Shown: positions 36,060 to 45,064 of the stretch, one piece after another
Layout: each line of letters begins with the position of its first letter
Numbering within the stretch: position 1 is the first letter of the stretch
Origin: Microbispora hainanensis
GTDB taxonomy: Bacteria > Actinomycetota > Actinomycetes > Streptosporangiales > Streptosporangiaceae
Reading direction: 5' to 3'
Assembly: GCF_006874475.1 (NCBI RefSeq)
Contig: NZ_VIRM01000005.1
Span: 186,001-250,000 of the forward strand
DNA length: 64,000 nucleotides
Made by a program: the position numbers and the translations under genes
Notes under the pieces: generated by a model
What the model saw: the letters and a program-made list of their open reading frames with translations, nothing else
Databases searched by the model: none
What the model was told of the DNA's origin: nothing

Positions 36060-36476
36060 GTGAAAGATGACGGCGTTCCCGCGCACGTCACCCGAGCGGC
36101 AAGAGAGCGTGCCTTCTCCTTAGCCGATCTGCCCGACCTGCGGGAGTTCGCCGCCGCCGAGGCGCTGCGTCGCGGCCTGCCCGAGGACGCGATCGGCGAC
36201 TTCCTGGTCGCGCTCAACGAGGTCGCCACCAACGCGGTCACCCACGGGTCGACGAAGGCCCGGCTGGGCATCCGGAGCGACGGGAGGGCCGTGGTGGTCG
36301 CCGTGCACGACGACGGCCGCGACTGGCGTCCGGAGGGCGAGCCGGGCCACGACCCGCCTCCGGAGGACGCGACCAGCGGCATGGGGCTGTGGGTCGCGCG
36401 CATGCTGAGCAGCGACCTTCACGTCACCACCGGTCCCAGCGGAACCACGGTGACGATGCGTTTCCTCGTCGCCTAG
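36060..36476 (+). CDS. RsbW-like anti-sigma factor kinase (HATPase domain)
   Basis: A 138-residue GHKL ATPase. The N-box is FLVALNEVATNAVTHG, the G1 box VHDDGRDW, and the G2 box GMGLWVARML. GTG 36060 lies 10 bp after GGGAGG; GTG 36051 is too near. It would hold the SigB/SigF-type factor encoded just upstream and phosphorylate the STAS protein at 34618-34974. It is followed after 15 bp by the NADH dehydrogenase gene, so the two may be co-transcribed. Confidence 0.87.
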   Translation: MKDDGVPAHVTRAARERAFSLADLPDLREFAAAEALRRGLPEDAIGDFLVALNEVATNAVTHGSTKARLGIRSDGRAVVVAVHDDGRDWRPEGEPGHDPPPEDATSGMGLWVARMLSSDLHVTTGPSGTTVTMRFLVA

Positions 36477-36491
36477 GGGTAGGGGACAGCC

Positions 36492-37790
36492 ATGGCTGTC
36501 CCACGGATTCTGATCGTCGGCGGCGGATACGTCGGCATGTACACAGCACTCCGCCTGCAGCGCAGGCTCCGCCGTGGCGAGGCGCTCGTGACCGTCGCGG
36601 ACCTCGACTCCTACATGACCTACCAGCCCTTCCTGCCGGAGGCGGCCGCGGGGAACATCGAGGCGCGGCACGTCGTCGTCCCGCTCAGGCGGGTGCTGAA
36701 GCGGTGCCAGATCCTCAGCGGCCGGATCACCCAGGTGCGGCTGGGCGACCGCAAGGCGGAGTTCACCCCGCACGAGGGGCCCGGCCTCACCATCGACTAC
36801 GACTACGTCGTCATCGCGCCGGGCTCGATCTCCCGGCTTCTGCCGGTGCCCGGCCTGGCCGAGCACGGCATCGGCTTCAAGACCATCGAAGAGGCCATCG
36901 CCCTGCGCAACCACGTGCTCGGCCGCCTCGACATCGCCGCGTCCACGCCGGACCCGGAGGTCCGCCGCAGGGCCCTCACCTTCGTCTTCGTCGGCGGCGG
37001 CTACGCCGGCGTGGAGGCGCTGGCCGAGCTGGAGGACATGGCGTCGGGCGCGATCGAATACTTCGCCGGGCTGCGCCGCGAGGACATGCGCTGGGTGCTG
37101 GTGGAGGCCACCGACCGCATCCTGCCCGAGGTGGGCCCGGACATGGGCAAGTGGACGGCCCTCCAGCTCCGCGAGCGGGGCATCGAGATCCGCATGAACA
37201 CGCTGCTGAAGTCCGCGGAGAACTGCCACATCGTGCTGAGCGACGGCGACGAGTTCGACGCCGACACCCTGGTCTGGACGGCCGGCGTCAAGCCCAATCC
37301 GCTGGTCGCCGCGGGCGACCTGCCCCTGGAAAAGAAGGGCAGGATCAGAGTCGATGCCTGCCTGCGCGTGCACGGCACCGACTTCGCCTTCGCCGCGGGC
37401 GACTCCGCCGCCGTCCCCGACCTGACCCGGCCGGGCGAGTTCTGCCCGCCCAACGCCCAGCACGCCGTACGGCAGGCCAGGAGGCTGGCCGACAACCTCC
37501 TCGCGGCGCTGCGGGCGGAGGTGCAGCGGCCCTACCGGCACAAGTACGCGGGGTCGGTGGCGAGCCTGGGACTCTACAAGGGGGTCGCGCAGATCTACGG
37601 GCAGGAGCTTCGCGGCTTCCCCGCCTGGTTGATGCACCGCGCCTATCACCTGACGCGGATGCCGACGTTCAACAAGAAGACCCGGATCCTCATGGACTGG
37701 ACGCTCGGGCTGTTCTTCCCCCGCGAGATCGTCTCGCTCGGGGCCATCGAGGAGCCGCGCAAGGAGTTCACGCTGTCCGCCCGCTCGTGA
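36492..37790 (+). CDS. ndh: Type II NADH dehydrogenase (NDH-2-like, FAD-dependent)
   Basis: A 432-residue pyridine-nucleotide-disulphide-type oxidoreductase. The first Rossmann motif ILIVGGGYVGMYTALRL binds FAD and the second, FVFVGGGYAGVEALAELEDM, binds NADH. It also has DTLVWTAGVKPNPL and AAGDSAAVPD, and a C-terminal membrane-association region (AYHLTRMPTFNKKTRILMDW). It transfers electrons from NADH to the quinone pool without pumping protons. Its position behind the anti-sigma kinase ties respiratory control to the stress system, but only by proximity. Confidence 0.9.
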   Translation: MAVPRILIVGGGYVGMYTALRLQRRLRRGEALVTVADLDSYMTYQPFLPEAAAGNIEARHVVVPLRRVLKRCQILSGRITQVRLGDRKAEFTPHEGPGLTIDYDYVVIAPGSISRLLPVPGLAEHGIGFKTIEEAIALRNHVLGRLDIAASTPDPEVRRRALTFVFVGGGYAGVEALAELEDMASGAIEYFAGLRREDMRWVLVEATDRILPEVGPDMGKWTALQLRERGIEIRMNTLLKSAENCHIVLSDGDEFDADTLVWTAGVKPNPLVAAGDLPLEKKGRIRVDACLRVHGTDFAFAAGDSAAVPDLTRPGEFCPPNAQHAVRQARRLADNLLAALRAEVQRPYRHKYAGSVASLGLYKGVAQIYGQELRGFPAWLMHRAYHLTRMPTFNKKTRILMDWTLGLFFPREIVSLGAIEEPRKEFTLSARS

Positions 37791-37881
37791 GCGCCGAACA
37801 CTTCGGCGGCTGCCCTTCCGGGAAGGCGGCGTCACGGCGGCCCGCCGGGCCGGACCGGCGGCCCGGCGGGAATCGCGTCGA

Positions 37882-39867
37882 TCACCCCACTTCGGCGGCG
37901 GGGGCGTCCTCACCGGTCAGGGCGCCGGCGAACTGCGCCGAATAGAGCCGGTGATAGGCCCCCCGGGCGGCGAGCAGCTCGTCGTGGGTGCCGTGCTCGA
38001 CGATGCTCCCGGCCTCCATCACGAGGATGAGGTCGGCGTCGCGGATGGTGGACAGCCGGTGGGCGATGACGAAGCTGGTCCTGTCGCTGCGCAGCGCGGC
38101 CATCGCGTGCTGCACCAGGACCTCGGTGCGGGTGTCGACCGAGCTGGTCGCCTCGTCCAGGATGAGCAGCGACGGGTTGGCGAGGAACGCGCGGGCGATG
38201 GTCAGCAGCTGCTTCTCGCCGGCGCTGATGTTGCCGCCCTCCTCGTCGATCACCGTGTCGTACCCCTCGGGGAGGGTGCGGACGAACCGGTCGACGTACG
38301 TCGCCCGTGCCGCCGCCATGATCTCCTCGTCGGTCGCCCGGGGGTTGCCGTAGGCGATGTTGTCGCGGATCGTGCCGCCGAACAGCCAGGTGTCCTGGAG
38401 CACCATGCCGATCTGGGAGCGCAGGTCCTCGCGGCGCATCGCCGTGATGTCGACGCCGTCGAGGGTGATGCGGCCCGCGTCCAGCTCGTAGAAGCGCATG
38501 ATCAGATTGACCAGCGTGGTCTTTCCCGCGCCGGTCGGGCCGACGATCGCGATCGTGTGCCCGGGCTCGGCCACCAGCGATAGGTCCTCGATGAGGGGCT
38601 GCTCGGGGTCGTACCTGAAGGACACGTGCTCGAATTCGACGCGCCCCCGCCGGGTCGCGGGCAGCACCGGGCCGGCCGGGTCGGGCTCCTGCTCCTCGGC
38701 GTCCAGCAACTCGAAGACCCGCTCGGCGGAGGCCACCCCCGACTGCAGCAGGTTGGCCATCGAGGCGACCTGGGTCAGCGGCTGGGTGAACTGCCGGGAG
38801 TACTGGATGAACGCCTGCACGTCGCCCAGGCTCATCGACCCGTTGGCCACCCGTACGGCGCCGACGACCGCGATGGCGACGTAGTTGAGGTTTCCGATGA
38901 ACATCATCGCCGGCATGATGATCCCGGAGATGAACTGGGCGCCGAAGCTCGCCTTGTAAAGGGCCTCGTTGCGCTCCCGGAACACCTGCTCGACCTCCGG
39001 GCCCCGCCCGAAGACCTTCACCAGCTCGTGACCGGTGAACGCCTCCTCGATGTGGGCGTTCAGCGTGCCCGTGTGGGCCCACTGGGCGACGAACTGCTTC
39101 TGTGAACGCTTGGCGATCTGCCCGGTGACGATCATCGTGACCGGGATCGTCACCAGCGCGATCACCGCGAGCAGCGGCGAGATCACGAACATCATGACCA
39201 CCACGCCGATCACGGTGAGCAGCGAGCTCAGCAGCTGGCTGAGCGTCTGCTGCAGGGTCTGCGACACGTTGTCGATGTCGTTGGTGACCCGGCTGAGCAG
39301 CTCGCCGCGCGGCTGGCCGTCGAAGAACTTCAGCGGCAGCCGGTGCAGTTTGTCCTCGACGTCGGCCCTGAGGCGGAACACCGTGCGCTGCGTCACGTCG
39401 TTGAGCAGCCGGCCCTGCAGCCACATGAACAGCGACGCCGCGACGTACAGCACCAGCACCCAGGCCAGGACGGTGCCCAGCGCGCCGAAGTCGACGCCCT
39501 GACCGGGGACGACGTCCATCCCCGCGAGCATGTCGGCGAAGTCGCCGTGACCCGAGGCGCGCAGGCCCTCCACGGCCTGCTCCTTGGTCGTCCCGGCGGG
39601 CAGCCGTCCGCCGATCACACCACTGAAGATCACGTCGGTCGCCCGGCCGAGCAGCTTCGGCCCGATGACGGAGAACACCACGCTGATCACGGCGAGGGCG
39701 ATCACGGCCACGAGCCTCGGCCGTTCCGGGCTCAGCCGGCGCAGTAGCCGCCGGACGGAGGGGCCGAAGTTCATCGACTTCTCCGCCGGCATCTGCCCGC
39801 CGCCGAAGGGCCCGAAGCCGCCACCCCCGGGCCGGGGTCGTACGGGTGCCGTGGGCCGGTTGGTCAT
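37882..39867 (-). CDS. ABC transporter permease/ATP-binding subunit, consensus Glu (heterodimeric exporter, second half)
   Basis: A 661-residue six-helix half-transporter with NBD: Walker [11 protein letters not shown], signature [10 protein letters not shown] (departing from LSGGQ), Walker [13 protein letters not shown] with the catalytic Glu present. The N-terminus is Gly/Pro-rich. Its ATG overlaps the TGA of the other half (ATGA). Together they form a heterodimer of the MdlAB/TmrAB type for drug or lipid export; the substrate cannot be named. Confidence 0.92.
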   Translation of the reverse strand: MTNRPTAPVRPRPGGGGFGPFGGGQMPAEKSMNFGPSVRRLLRRLSPERPRLVAVIALAVISVVFSVIGPKLLGRATDVIFSGVIGGRLPAGTTKEQAVEGLRASGHGDFADMLAGMDVVPGQGVDFGALGTVLAWVLVLYVAASLFMWLQGRLLNDVTQRTVFRLRADVEDKLHRLPLKFFDGQPRGELLSRVTNDIDNVSQTLQQTLSQLLSSLLTVIGVVVMMFVISPLLAVIALVTIPVTMIVTGQIAKRSQKQFVAQWAHTGTLNAHIEEAFTGHELVKVFGRGPEVEQVFRERNEALYKASFGAQFISGIIMPAMMFIGNLNYVAIAVVGAVRVANGSMSLGDVQAFIQYSRQFTQPLTQVASMANLLQSGVASAERVFELLDAEEQEPDPAGPVLPATRRGRVEFEHVSFRYDPEQPLIEDLSLVAEPGHTIAIVGPTGAGKTTLVNLIMRFYELDAGRITLDGVDITAMRREDLRSQIGMVLQDTWLFGGTIRDNIAYGNPRATDEEIMAAARATYVDRFVRTLPEGYDTVIDEEGGNISAGEKQLLTIARAFLANPSLLILDEATSSVDTRTEVLVQHAMAALRSDRTSFVIAHRLSTIRDADLILVMEAGSIVEHGTHDELLAARGAYHRLYSAQFAGALTGEDAPAAEVG

Positions 39868-41597
39868 ACCGCACTCCCCGCGGTCAGTTGGGACTCGACG
39901 ATCTCGACGTACGTCGGGCAGGTGCCGAGCAGTTCGTCATGGGTGCCGATGCCGGCGATGACGCCGTCGTCCAGCACGACGATCTGGTCGGCGTCGGCGA
40001 TGGTGGAGACCCGCTGGGCGACGATCACCACGGCGGCGCCGGCCGTGTGCGGGCGCAGCGCGGCGCGCAGCCTGGCGTCGGTGGCCAGGTCGAGCGCCGA
40101 GAACGAGTCGTCGAACAGGTAGATCTCCGGCTTGGCGACCAGCGCGCGGGCGATCGACAGGCGCTGGCGCTGCCCTCCGGACACGTTCGTGCCGCCCTGG
40201 GAGATCGGGGCCTGCAGGCCCTCGGGCATCGCCTCGACGAAGTCGCGGGCCTGGGCCACCTCCAGCGCCTCCCACAGCTCCTCGTCCGTGGCGTCCGGAT
40301 TGCCATAGCGCAGGTTGCTCGCGACGGTGCCGGAGAACAGGTAGGGCTTCTGCGGCACCAGGCCGATGCGCGTCCAGAGCATCTGGGGATCGAGGTCGCG
40401 CACGTCGACGCCGTCGATCAGCACGGCGCCGGACGTCGCGTCGAACAGCCGGGGCACCAGCGAGACCAGCGTCGTCTTCCCCGACCCGGTGCTGCCGATG
40501 ACGGCCGTGGTCTGCCCCGCGGCCACCCGGAAGGAGATGCCGGACAACACCGGCGCCTCCGCGCCCGGATAGCGGAAACCGACGTCGCGCAGCTCCAGCT
40601 CGCCCCGGCGGTCCACGTGGCGTACGGGATCGTCGGACGGGCGCACCGACGACTCGGTGTCCAGCACCTCGGTGATGCGCTCCGCGCAGACCGCGGCGCG
40701 CGGGATCATGATCGAGATGAAGGTGGCCATCATCATCGACATGAGGATCTGCATCAGATACATGAGGAACGCGGTGAGGGCGCCCACCTGCATCTCGCCG
40801 CTGTCCACCCGGGCGGCGCCGAACCACAGCACGGCGACGCTGGAGGCGTTCAGGATCAGCATCACGGTGGGGAAGATGAGCGCGGTCAGCCGCCCGACGC
40901 GCAGCGCCGTGCCGGTCAGCTCGTCGTTGGCCGTGGCGAACCGGCGGGCCTCCTCACGCTCCCGCACGAACGCCCGCACCACGCGGATGCCGGAAAGCTG
41001 CTCGCGGAGCACCTGGTTCACCACGTCGATTCGGCTCTGCATGGCGCGGAACTGCGGGACCATGCGGAAGACGATCAGCCCGATCGAGACCAGCAGCACA
41101 GGGACGCAGACCAGCATGAGCCACGACAGCCCGACGTCCTGACGCAGGGCCATGATGATGCCGCCGACCCCCATGATGGGCGCGGCGACCAGCATCGTGC
41201 AGGTCATCACCACGAGCATCTGGATCTGCTGCACGTCGTTGGTGTTGCGGGTGATCAGCGAGGGAGCCCCGAACTGGGTGACCTCCCGCTGGGAGAAGCC
41301 GCTCACGCGGTGGAAGACCGCCGACCGGACATCCCGGCCGAACCCCGCCGCGACCCGCGCGCCGTAATAGACCGCCGCGATCGAGCAGGCGATCTGCACG
41401 AGGGACACGGTCAGCATCCAGCCGCCGGTGGCCAGGATGTAGCCGGTGTCGCCCGTGGCCACCCCCTGGTCGATGATGTCGGCGTTCAGGCTCGGCAGGT
41501 AGAGGGAGGCGATGGTGCCGACGAGCTGGAACAGCACCACCGCCGCGAGCGCGGGGGAGTAGGGCCGCAGGAACGTGCGGAGCAGACGGCTCAGCAC
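39864..41597 (-). CDS. ABC transporter permease/ATP-binding subunit with degenerate Walker B (first half)
   Basis: A 577-residue half-transporter starting with GTG 41597. It has six membrane helices, Walker [12 protein letters not shown], signature [11 protein letters not shown] and Walker [13 protein letters not shown]. An Asp replaces the catalytic Glu, as in the inactive site of heterodimeric exporters. The canonical signature here completes the partner's active site, while the partner's variant signature completes this inactive one. It is the first gene of the two-gene operon. Confidence 0.92.
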   Translation of the reverse strand: MLSRLLRTFLRPYSPALAAVVLFQLVGTIASLYLPSLNADIIDQGVATGDTGYILATGGWMLTVSLVQIACSIAAVYYGARVAAGFGRDVRSAVFHRVSGFSQREVTQFGAPSLITRNTNDVQQIQMLVVMTCTMLVAAPIMGVGGIIMALRQDVGLSWLMLVCVPVLLVSIGLIVFRMVPQFRAMQSRIDVVNQVLREQLSGIRVVRAFVREREEARRFATANDELTGTALRVGRLTALIFPTVMLILNASSVAVLWFGAARVDSGEMQVGALTAFLMYLMQILMSMMMATFISIMIPRAAVCAERITEVLDTESSVRPSDDPVRHVDRRGELELRDVGFRYPGAEAPVLSGISFRVAAGQTTAVIGSTGSGKTTLVSLVPRLFDATSGAVLIDGVDVRDLDPQMLWTRIGLVPQKPYLFSGTVASNLRYGNPDATDEELWEALEVAQARDFVEAMPEGLQAPISQGGTNVSGGQRQRLSIARALVAKPEIYLFDDSFSALDLATDARLRAALRPHTAGAAVVIVAQRVSTIADADQIVVLDDGVIAGIGTHDELLGTCPTYVEIVESQLTAGSAV

Positions 41598-41768
41598 GGC
41601 GGTGGTCCAGGAAAGCGTCGCGGGAAGGGCAAAATCATGCCGAACACGCTATATGAGCAGCTAGCTCACCCACGCCTGGTTTTCGGCACGAGCGAACAGG
41701 GACGGCGTTCGCCGGTTTCACGGATCCGAGGACGTTCACGGGCCGTCAGACGGGGGCGGGAGCGGGGC

Positions 41769-41845
41769 TCTTTACGGCTGCGGTTTTTAGGGCTCTGCGG
41801 TTTTACGGCTCTGGGGGTTCTACGGCTCTAGGGTTTTACGGCTCC
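41769..41845. repeat. Imperfect 15-18 bp repeats of the TTTTACGGCTC type
   Basis: Five degenerate copies of TTTTACGGCTCTGGG follow each other in the 313-bp gap between the ABC operon and the small membrane-protein operon. The gap contains no other gene. Confidence 0.6.
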
Positions 41846-41875
41846 GCGGTCTCGCGAGTTCACCCGCGAGACCGC
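41846..41875 (-). terminator. Terminator hairpin downstream of the 41911-43587 operon
   Basis: GCGGTCTCGCG (41846-41856) pairs exactly with CGCGAGACCGC (41865-41875), 11 bp, loop 8 nt. It is 36 bp past the stop at 41911 on the minus strand. Confidence 0.6.
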
Positions 41876-41910
41876 TTCGCGTTTTCAGGTTGTGGGGGAC
41901 GACGCGAGGG

Positions 41911-42105
41911 TCAGCGACGGACGCGTCCGCCCCGCCAGCCGCCGCGCCAGGAGTTCACCCCGGCGGTGCCGACGCCGGCCTGGTGCAGGGACAGCAGGCA
42001 CAGGCCGAGGGCGAGCAGCGCGGTCAGGCCGATGCCGATGCTCGCGTTGAGAAGATCGAGGAGGAAGGCGATCCCGAAGACGACCGCCGCGGCGATGGCG
42101 AGCAT
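41911..42105 (-). CDS. Small two-helix membrane protein
   Basis: A 64-residue protein. Two hydrophobic stretches (about 2-18 and 24-42) are followed by a basic Trp/Gly/Arg tail (NSWRGGWRGGRVRR). No family recognised. It is the last gene of a three-gene minus-strand operon and starts 7 bp after the upstream stop. Confidence 0.6.
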   Translation of the reverse strand: MLAIAAAVVFGIAFLLDLLNASIGIGLTALLALGLCLLSLHQAGVGTAGVNSWRGGWRGGRVRR

Positions 42106-42112
42106 TGTTACC

Positions 42113-42961
42113 TCACTTCCGGTTCAGATGGGCAAGTAACGCGTGGTACTCGTGCAGGGCCAGGCGCAGCGCCTCGGTGTCGCCCCGCTCGTCGTCCTTC
42201 CACTGGTCGAGCACCGCCTGACGGCGGCTGGTGAGGGCCGACAGGGCCTCCTCCACCAGTGCGTCCGCCTGCTCGACCGACTGACGGGGATCGTCGACGA
42301 AGCCCGTCTTGATCTCACGCCACCGGCTGTCGAACGTCTCGTCGTCGTCGTCGTTGTCGGCGAGGGCGGCGGTGGTGGTGGGGTAGGCCACCGGGCCGTC
42401 CACCCTGTCGTCGGTGGTCGTGCCGGTGGTCGTGCCGGTGGTCGTGCCGGTGGTGGTGCCGGTGGTGGTGCCGGTGGTGGCGGTGGTGGCGCTGCCGTCC
42501 GTGTCGCGGTCCCCGCGGTCCGCGGGGTCGCCGTGGGTGCCGTATGTGCCGGTCGCGACGTCGCCGGATCGCTCGGTGAGGGACTCGGTGGGGTCGTCCG
42601 CGCGGCCGCCCGCGACGAGGCGGTCGTCGTCCGCCGTGTGCCTGCCGCCGGTCTCGGGCGACGTGAGGACGTCGTCGCCCGCCTGGCCGTACGGCTCCCG
42701 GAAGCGAGACCCGTCGCCGTCCGCGTCTGCCGCGCCATCGGTGCCGACTGTGCCATTCGTGTGCGCCGAGCCGCCCGGGTAGCCGGGGGCGTACGCGTCG
42801 CCGGGGGAGTAGACCGGGCCGGGACCCTCGTGCTCGTCGCGTCCGGCGTCCGCGACGGCCTTCTCCCTGCGCGCCTCCTCCTCGAGGGGTTCCGGGGTTT
42901 CGGGAGTCGGCCGCTCGGTGATGTCGTCGCGCTCGTCGTGCCTGTTCGTCCGCATGGTCAT
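42113..42961 (-). CDS. Acidic, low-complexity protein with C-terminal helical domain
   Basis: A 282-residue soluble protein. Most of the N-terminal 210 residues are Asp, Glu, Gly and Thr-rich and probably disordered, including five TGTT units in a row (GTTTGTTT...). The last 75 residues (SRWREIKTGFVDDPRQSVEQADALVEEALSAL, seen as FVDDPRQSVEQADALVEEAL) form a helical domain that also appears in the neighbouring gene product. The ATG overlaps the upstream stop by 4 bp. Function unknown, perhaps a cytoplasmic partner of the membrane-bound neighbour. Confidence 0.68.
   Translation of the reverse strand: MTMRTNRHDERDDITERPTPETPEPLEEEARREKAVADAGRDEHEGPGPVYSPGDAYAPGYPGGSAHTNGTVGTDGAADADGDGSRFREPYGQAGDDVLTSPETGGRHTADDDRLVAGGRADDPTESLTERSGDVATGTYGTHGDPADRGDRDTDGSATTATTGTTTGTTTGTTTGTTTGTTTDDRVDGPVAYPTTTAALADNDDDDETFDSRWREIKTGFVDDPRQSVEQADALVEEALSALTSRRQAVLDQWKDDERGDTEALRLALHEYHALLAHLNRK
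42411..42490. repeat. In-frame 12-bp minisatellite within the acidic protein gene
   Basis: Six units of the type GTGGTCGTGCCG or GTGGTGGTGCCG, encoding TGTT on the minus strand. Because the unit is 12 bp, copy-number changes keep the frame. Confidence 0.85.
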
Positions 42962-43587
42962 CGCTCCGCCTTCCGTACATCCGCGTGGTGGCCGTTCACT
43001 GGGGCGCCGTCGTAGCCGTCCGTGGCGTCGTCGTGGTCGTTCGGGGGAACGTCGGCGCCGTCGCCGAGAAGCTCCTGGAACAGGGCGCGATAGTGGACCA
43101 TCGCCTGGCGGAGCTCCTCGGTGGTGGCCTCCTGCCGGGCGGCGCGGCTGCTGACGTCGTGGGCCTTGCGGTAGTGGTCGAGCGTGGCGGCGTGGGCCAC
43201 CGACAGGTCGCTCAGACGCTGCTCGAACTCGTCCGTGGGATAGCCGCGCTCGGCCATCACCGCGGTGACAAGCGCGTCCGCCTCGGTCACGGCGAAGCCG
43301 GGAGCGTCCACGAACCGCTCCTGCACCTCGGTCCACTTCCTCGCGTACTGCTCCCGGGTCTGCCGGTCGAGCGGGCGAATGTCCAGCGTGGCGTGGCGCT
43401 CCTCGCGGGCGAGCAGTTCCTGCTCGGCCTCTTTACGGCTGTCGCTCTCCCGCACCGCCCGTTCGTACTCGGGCCCGAAACGGTCCTGCAGGTGGCGCCG
43501 GCGGTTGCGGGCCGACATCAGGTAGCCGACTGCCAGGATCACCAGCACGGCGACGATCACGACGGCCACCCATGCTACGGCGGTCAT
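42958..43587 (-). CDS. Membrane-anchored protein with FVDxPxxxVxxADALV domain
   Basis: A 209-residue protein with one N-terminal membrane helix (residues 4-24) and a cytosolic helical region. The segment KWTEVQERFVDAPGFAVTEADALVTAVM (motif FVDAPGFAVTEADALV) resembles the C-terminal domain of the next gene product (FVDDPRQSVEQADALVEEAL). It is first in the operon, with its stop overlapping the next ATG. Common in actinomycetes, function not known to me. Confidence 0.72.
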   Translation of the reverse strand: MTAVAWVAVVIVAVLVILAVGYLMSARNRRRHLQDRFGPEYERAVRESDSRKEAEQELLAREERHATLDIRPLDRQTREQYARKWTEVQERFVDAPGFAVTEADALVTAVMAERGYPTDEFEQRLSDLSVAHAATLDHYRKAHDVSSRAARQEATTEELRQAMVHYRALFQELLGDGADVPPNDHDDATDGYDGAPVNGHHADVRKAER

Positions 43588-43706
43588 TTCTGCCTCCAGG
43601 GGTGATTGCGTTGTTCATCCGCACTGCCCGGGAATGCGGCCTTCACGCCTTGCGTAATCGCGGATTCTGGGGGTAAAGGGCCGTTTGACCAGCAGAGGAG
43701 GTAGCC

Positions 43707-44042
43707 ATGGGCTTCGGGGCCAGTCTCGCCTTCATCGCGGTCGGCGCGGTTCTCGCGTTCGCCGTCAAATGGGACGTTCCTGGAATCGACCTTCAAATGA
43801 TCGGCTGGATTCTCATGGCCGTGGGGGTCGTCGGCATGGTGCTGACGGGCCGTTACACCCGCCGTCCACGGACGGAGGAGATGGTGGAGACCATCGAGCC
43901 GGACACGATGTACACCGTGGACCCGGCGGCCGAGCCGCACGTCCACGTCCAGGAGACCCAGTCGCACACCGTCGTCCACCCGGGCGAGCGCCATGTGCAC
44001 GTACGCGAGGAGACCACGCCCCTGCCCCGCGACGATGTGTGA
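43707..44042 (+). CDS. DUF6458-type small membrane protein
   Basis: A 111-residue protein with two membrane segments (about 3-21 and 30-47: FGASLAFIAVGAVLAFAV and GWILMAVGVVGMVL) followed by a polar tail containing several His residues (EPHVHVQETQSHTVVHPGERHVHV). The N-terminus MGFGASLAFIAVGAVLAF and GRYTRRP loop are typical of DUF6458. GAGGAGG precedes the ATG. Divergent from the 41911-43587 operon; the pair may be functionally related, which is inference. Confidence 0.8.
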   Translation: MGFGASLAFIAVGAVLAFAVKWDVPGIDLQMIGWILMAVGVVGMVLTGRYTRRPRTEEMVETIEPDTMYTVDPAAEPHVHVQETQSHTVVHPGERHVHVREETTPLPRDDV

Positions 44043-44051
44043 GCCGTACGG

Positions 44052-44486
44052 TCAGGGCGTGGTGCCTGCCGCGTCCGTGGCTTCGCGGGCCTCGGCGAGA
44101 ACCCGGGCGATGTGCGAGTCGTTCCCTGCGGGCACCTCGTGGAAGCCCCGCTCCGGGTCGTAGGCGATGTCGAGCCCGTTGTCGACCAGCCGGTTCGCCC
44201 ACCGCAGGGCGGTGTTGAGCCTTTCCTTGGGGATCGGGCGACCCTGGGCGGCGGCGGAGAGGCTCCGCAGATTGGTGGCGGGGCCGCTCTGGCTGTGCTC
44301 GCGCCGGAGCTTCCACGGCAGAGCGCGGCTGTGGTCCGTCATCGGCTTGGACAGGCCGGCGGCCCGCTTCGCCTGGAGGACGCCCGACTCCGTGACACCG
44401 AAGTGCTCGGCCAGACGGGCATTGGTCCACCCTTCGGCCGTCAGCCGGACGAGTTCTTCCTGGTCGATGCGCGCCTTCCGCCCCAT
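44052..44486 (-). CDS. Small HTH-domain protein of unknown function
   Basis: A 144-residue protein. Residues 8-45 (EELVRLTAEGWTNARLAEHFGVTESGVLQAKRAAGL, motif NARLAEHFGVTESGVLQAK) look like a resolvase/Trp-repressor-like HTH. The rest has a helix-rich part near RLNTALRWANRLVD and no recognisable effector domain. It sits against the tRNA-Pro gene and might be a DNA-binding remnant of a mobile element, but no integrase is next to it. Confidence 0.6.
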   Translation of the reverse strand: MGRKARIDQEELVRLTAEGWTNARLAEHFGVTESGVLQAKRAAGLSKPMTDHSRALPWKLRREHSQSGPATNLRSLSAAAQGRPIPKERLNTALRWANRLVDNGLDIAYDPERGFHEVPAGNDSHIARVLAEAREATDAAGTTP

Positions 44487-44578
44487 GATCGCCAGCCTAG
44501 GCCCACCGGCGCGGTTCGTGTACGCACGAGGGCGGAATCTGCGCTAAGGTTTGGGTGTGCCCAGGGAGACCAGGGCAA

Positions 44579-44652
44579 CGGGACGTAGCGCAGTTTGGCA
44601 GCGCACTTGACTGGGGGTCAAGGGGTCGTGGGTTCAAATCCCGCCGTCCCGA
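44579..44652 (+). tRNA. tRNA-Pro (anticodon GGG)
   Basis: The acceptor arms CGGGACG (44579-44585) and CGTCCCG (44645-44651) pair over 7 bp with A as discriminator. The anticodon stem CTTGA/TCAAG encloses the loop CTGGGGG, giving anticodon GGG. The T loop GGTTCAAATCC is canonical. The 3' CCA is not encoded. A following hairpin with a T-run marks its end. It is the left border of the accessory-looking region. Confidence 0.95.
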
Positions 44653-44671
44653 CACTGTTGTAGCAGGTCAG

Positions 44672-44706
44672 AGCCACAGTTCCCAAGATCGGGGATTGTG
44701 GCTTTT
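44672..44706 (+). terminator. Rho-independent terminator after tRNA-Pro
   Basis: A 13-bp stem with two G-T pairs (44672-44684 with 44691-44703), loop AAGATC, followed by TTTT. Beyond it to 45064 I see no gene, only the dyad GGTGACA-N15-TGTCACC (44760-44788) and no second copy of the tRNA 3' end. Confidence 0.75.
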
Positions 44707-45064
44707 CTGTTGTGTCACCCAGGTGTCATCAAGAGTCGCCCTCCCGGACCGTGCCGCCCGGTGACAGATGTATGTCCGGCGTGTCACCGCATTCGCCGGT
44801 CCTCTGGCCGGGGGAGCGCCTCGTGTTCAAACGGACTGAGAGATCTACACCGTAAAGGACCCCGCTTCTGAGCGGTACGAACTTGATCGACAACGCATCC
44901 GCAGCGGGAAGCCATCGCAGACGCCCGTAGCTGCCGTGGCGACCTTCCGGCTACGGCTTGGTGACCGTCGTTCGCCACACAGACGCTGGGGACGCGGAAG
45001 CTACGAACCGCGGCTGGGGGAGCAGTGCGTTGTCGCCTGTAGCGGGCATCGGTAGGTTCCGATC

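Noticed and set aside
44760-44788. GGTGACA-N15-TGTCACC as integration core site
   Set aside because: No matching copy elsewhere in the window and no integrase; it could equally be a chance dyad.
44784-44978. Short minus-strand frame after the tRNA
   Set aside because: No ribosome binding site, no domain, and composition like non-coding DNA.
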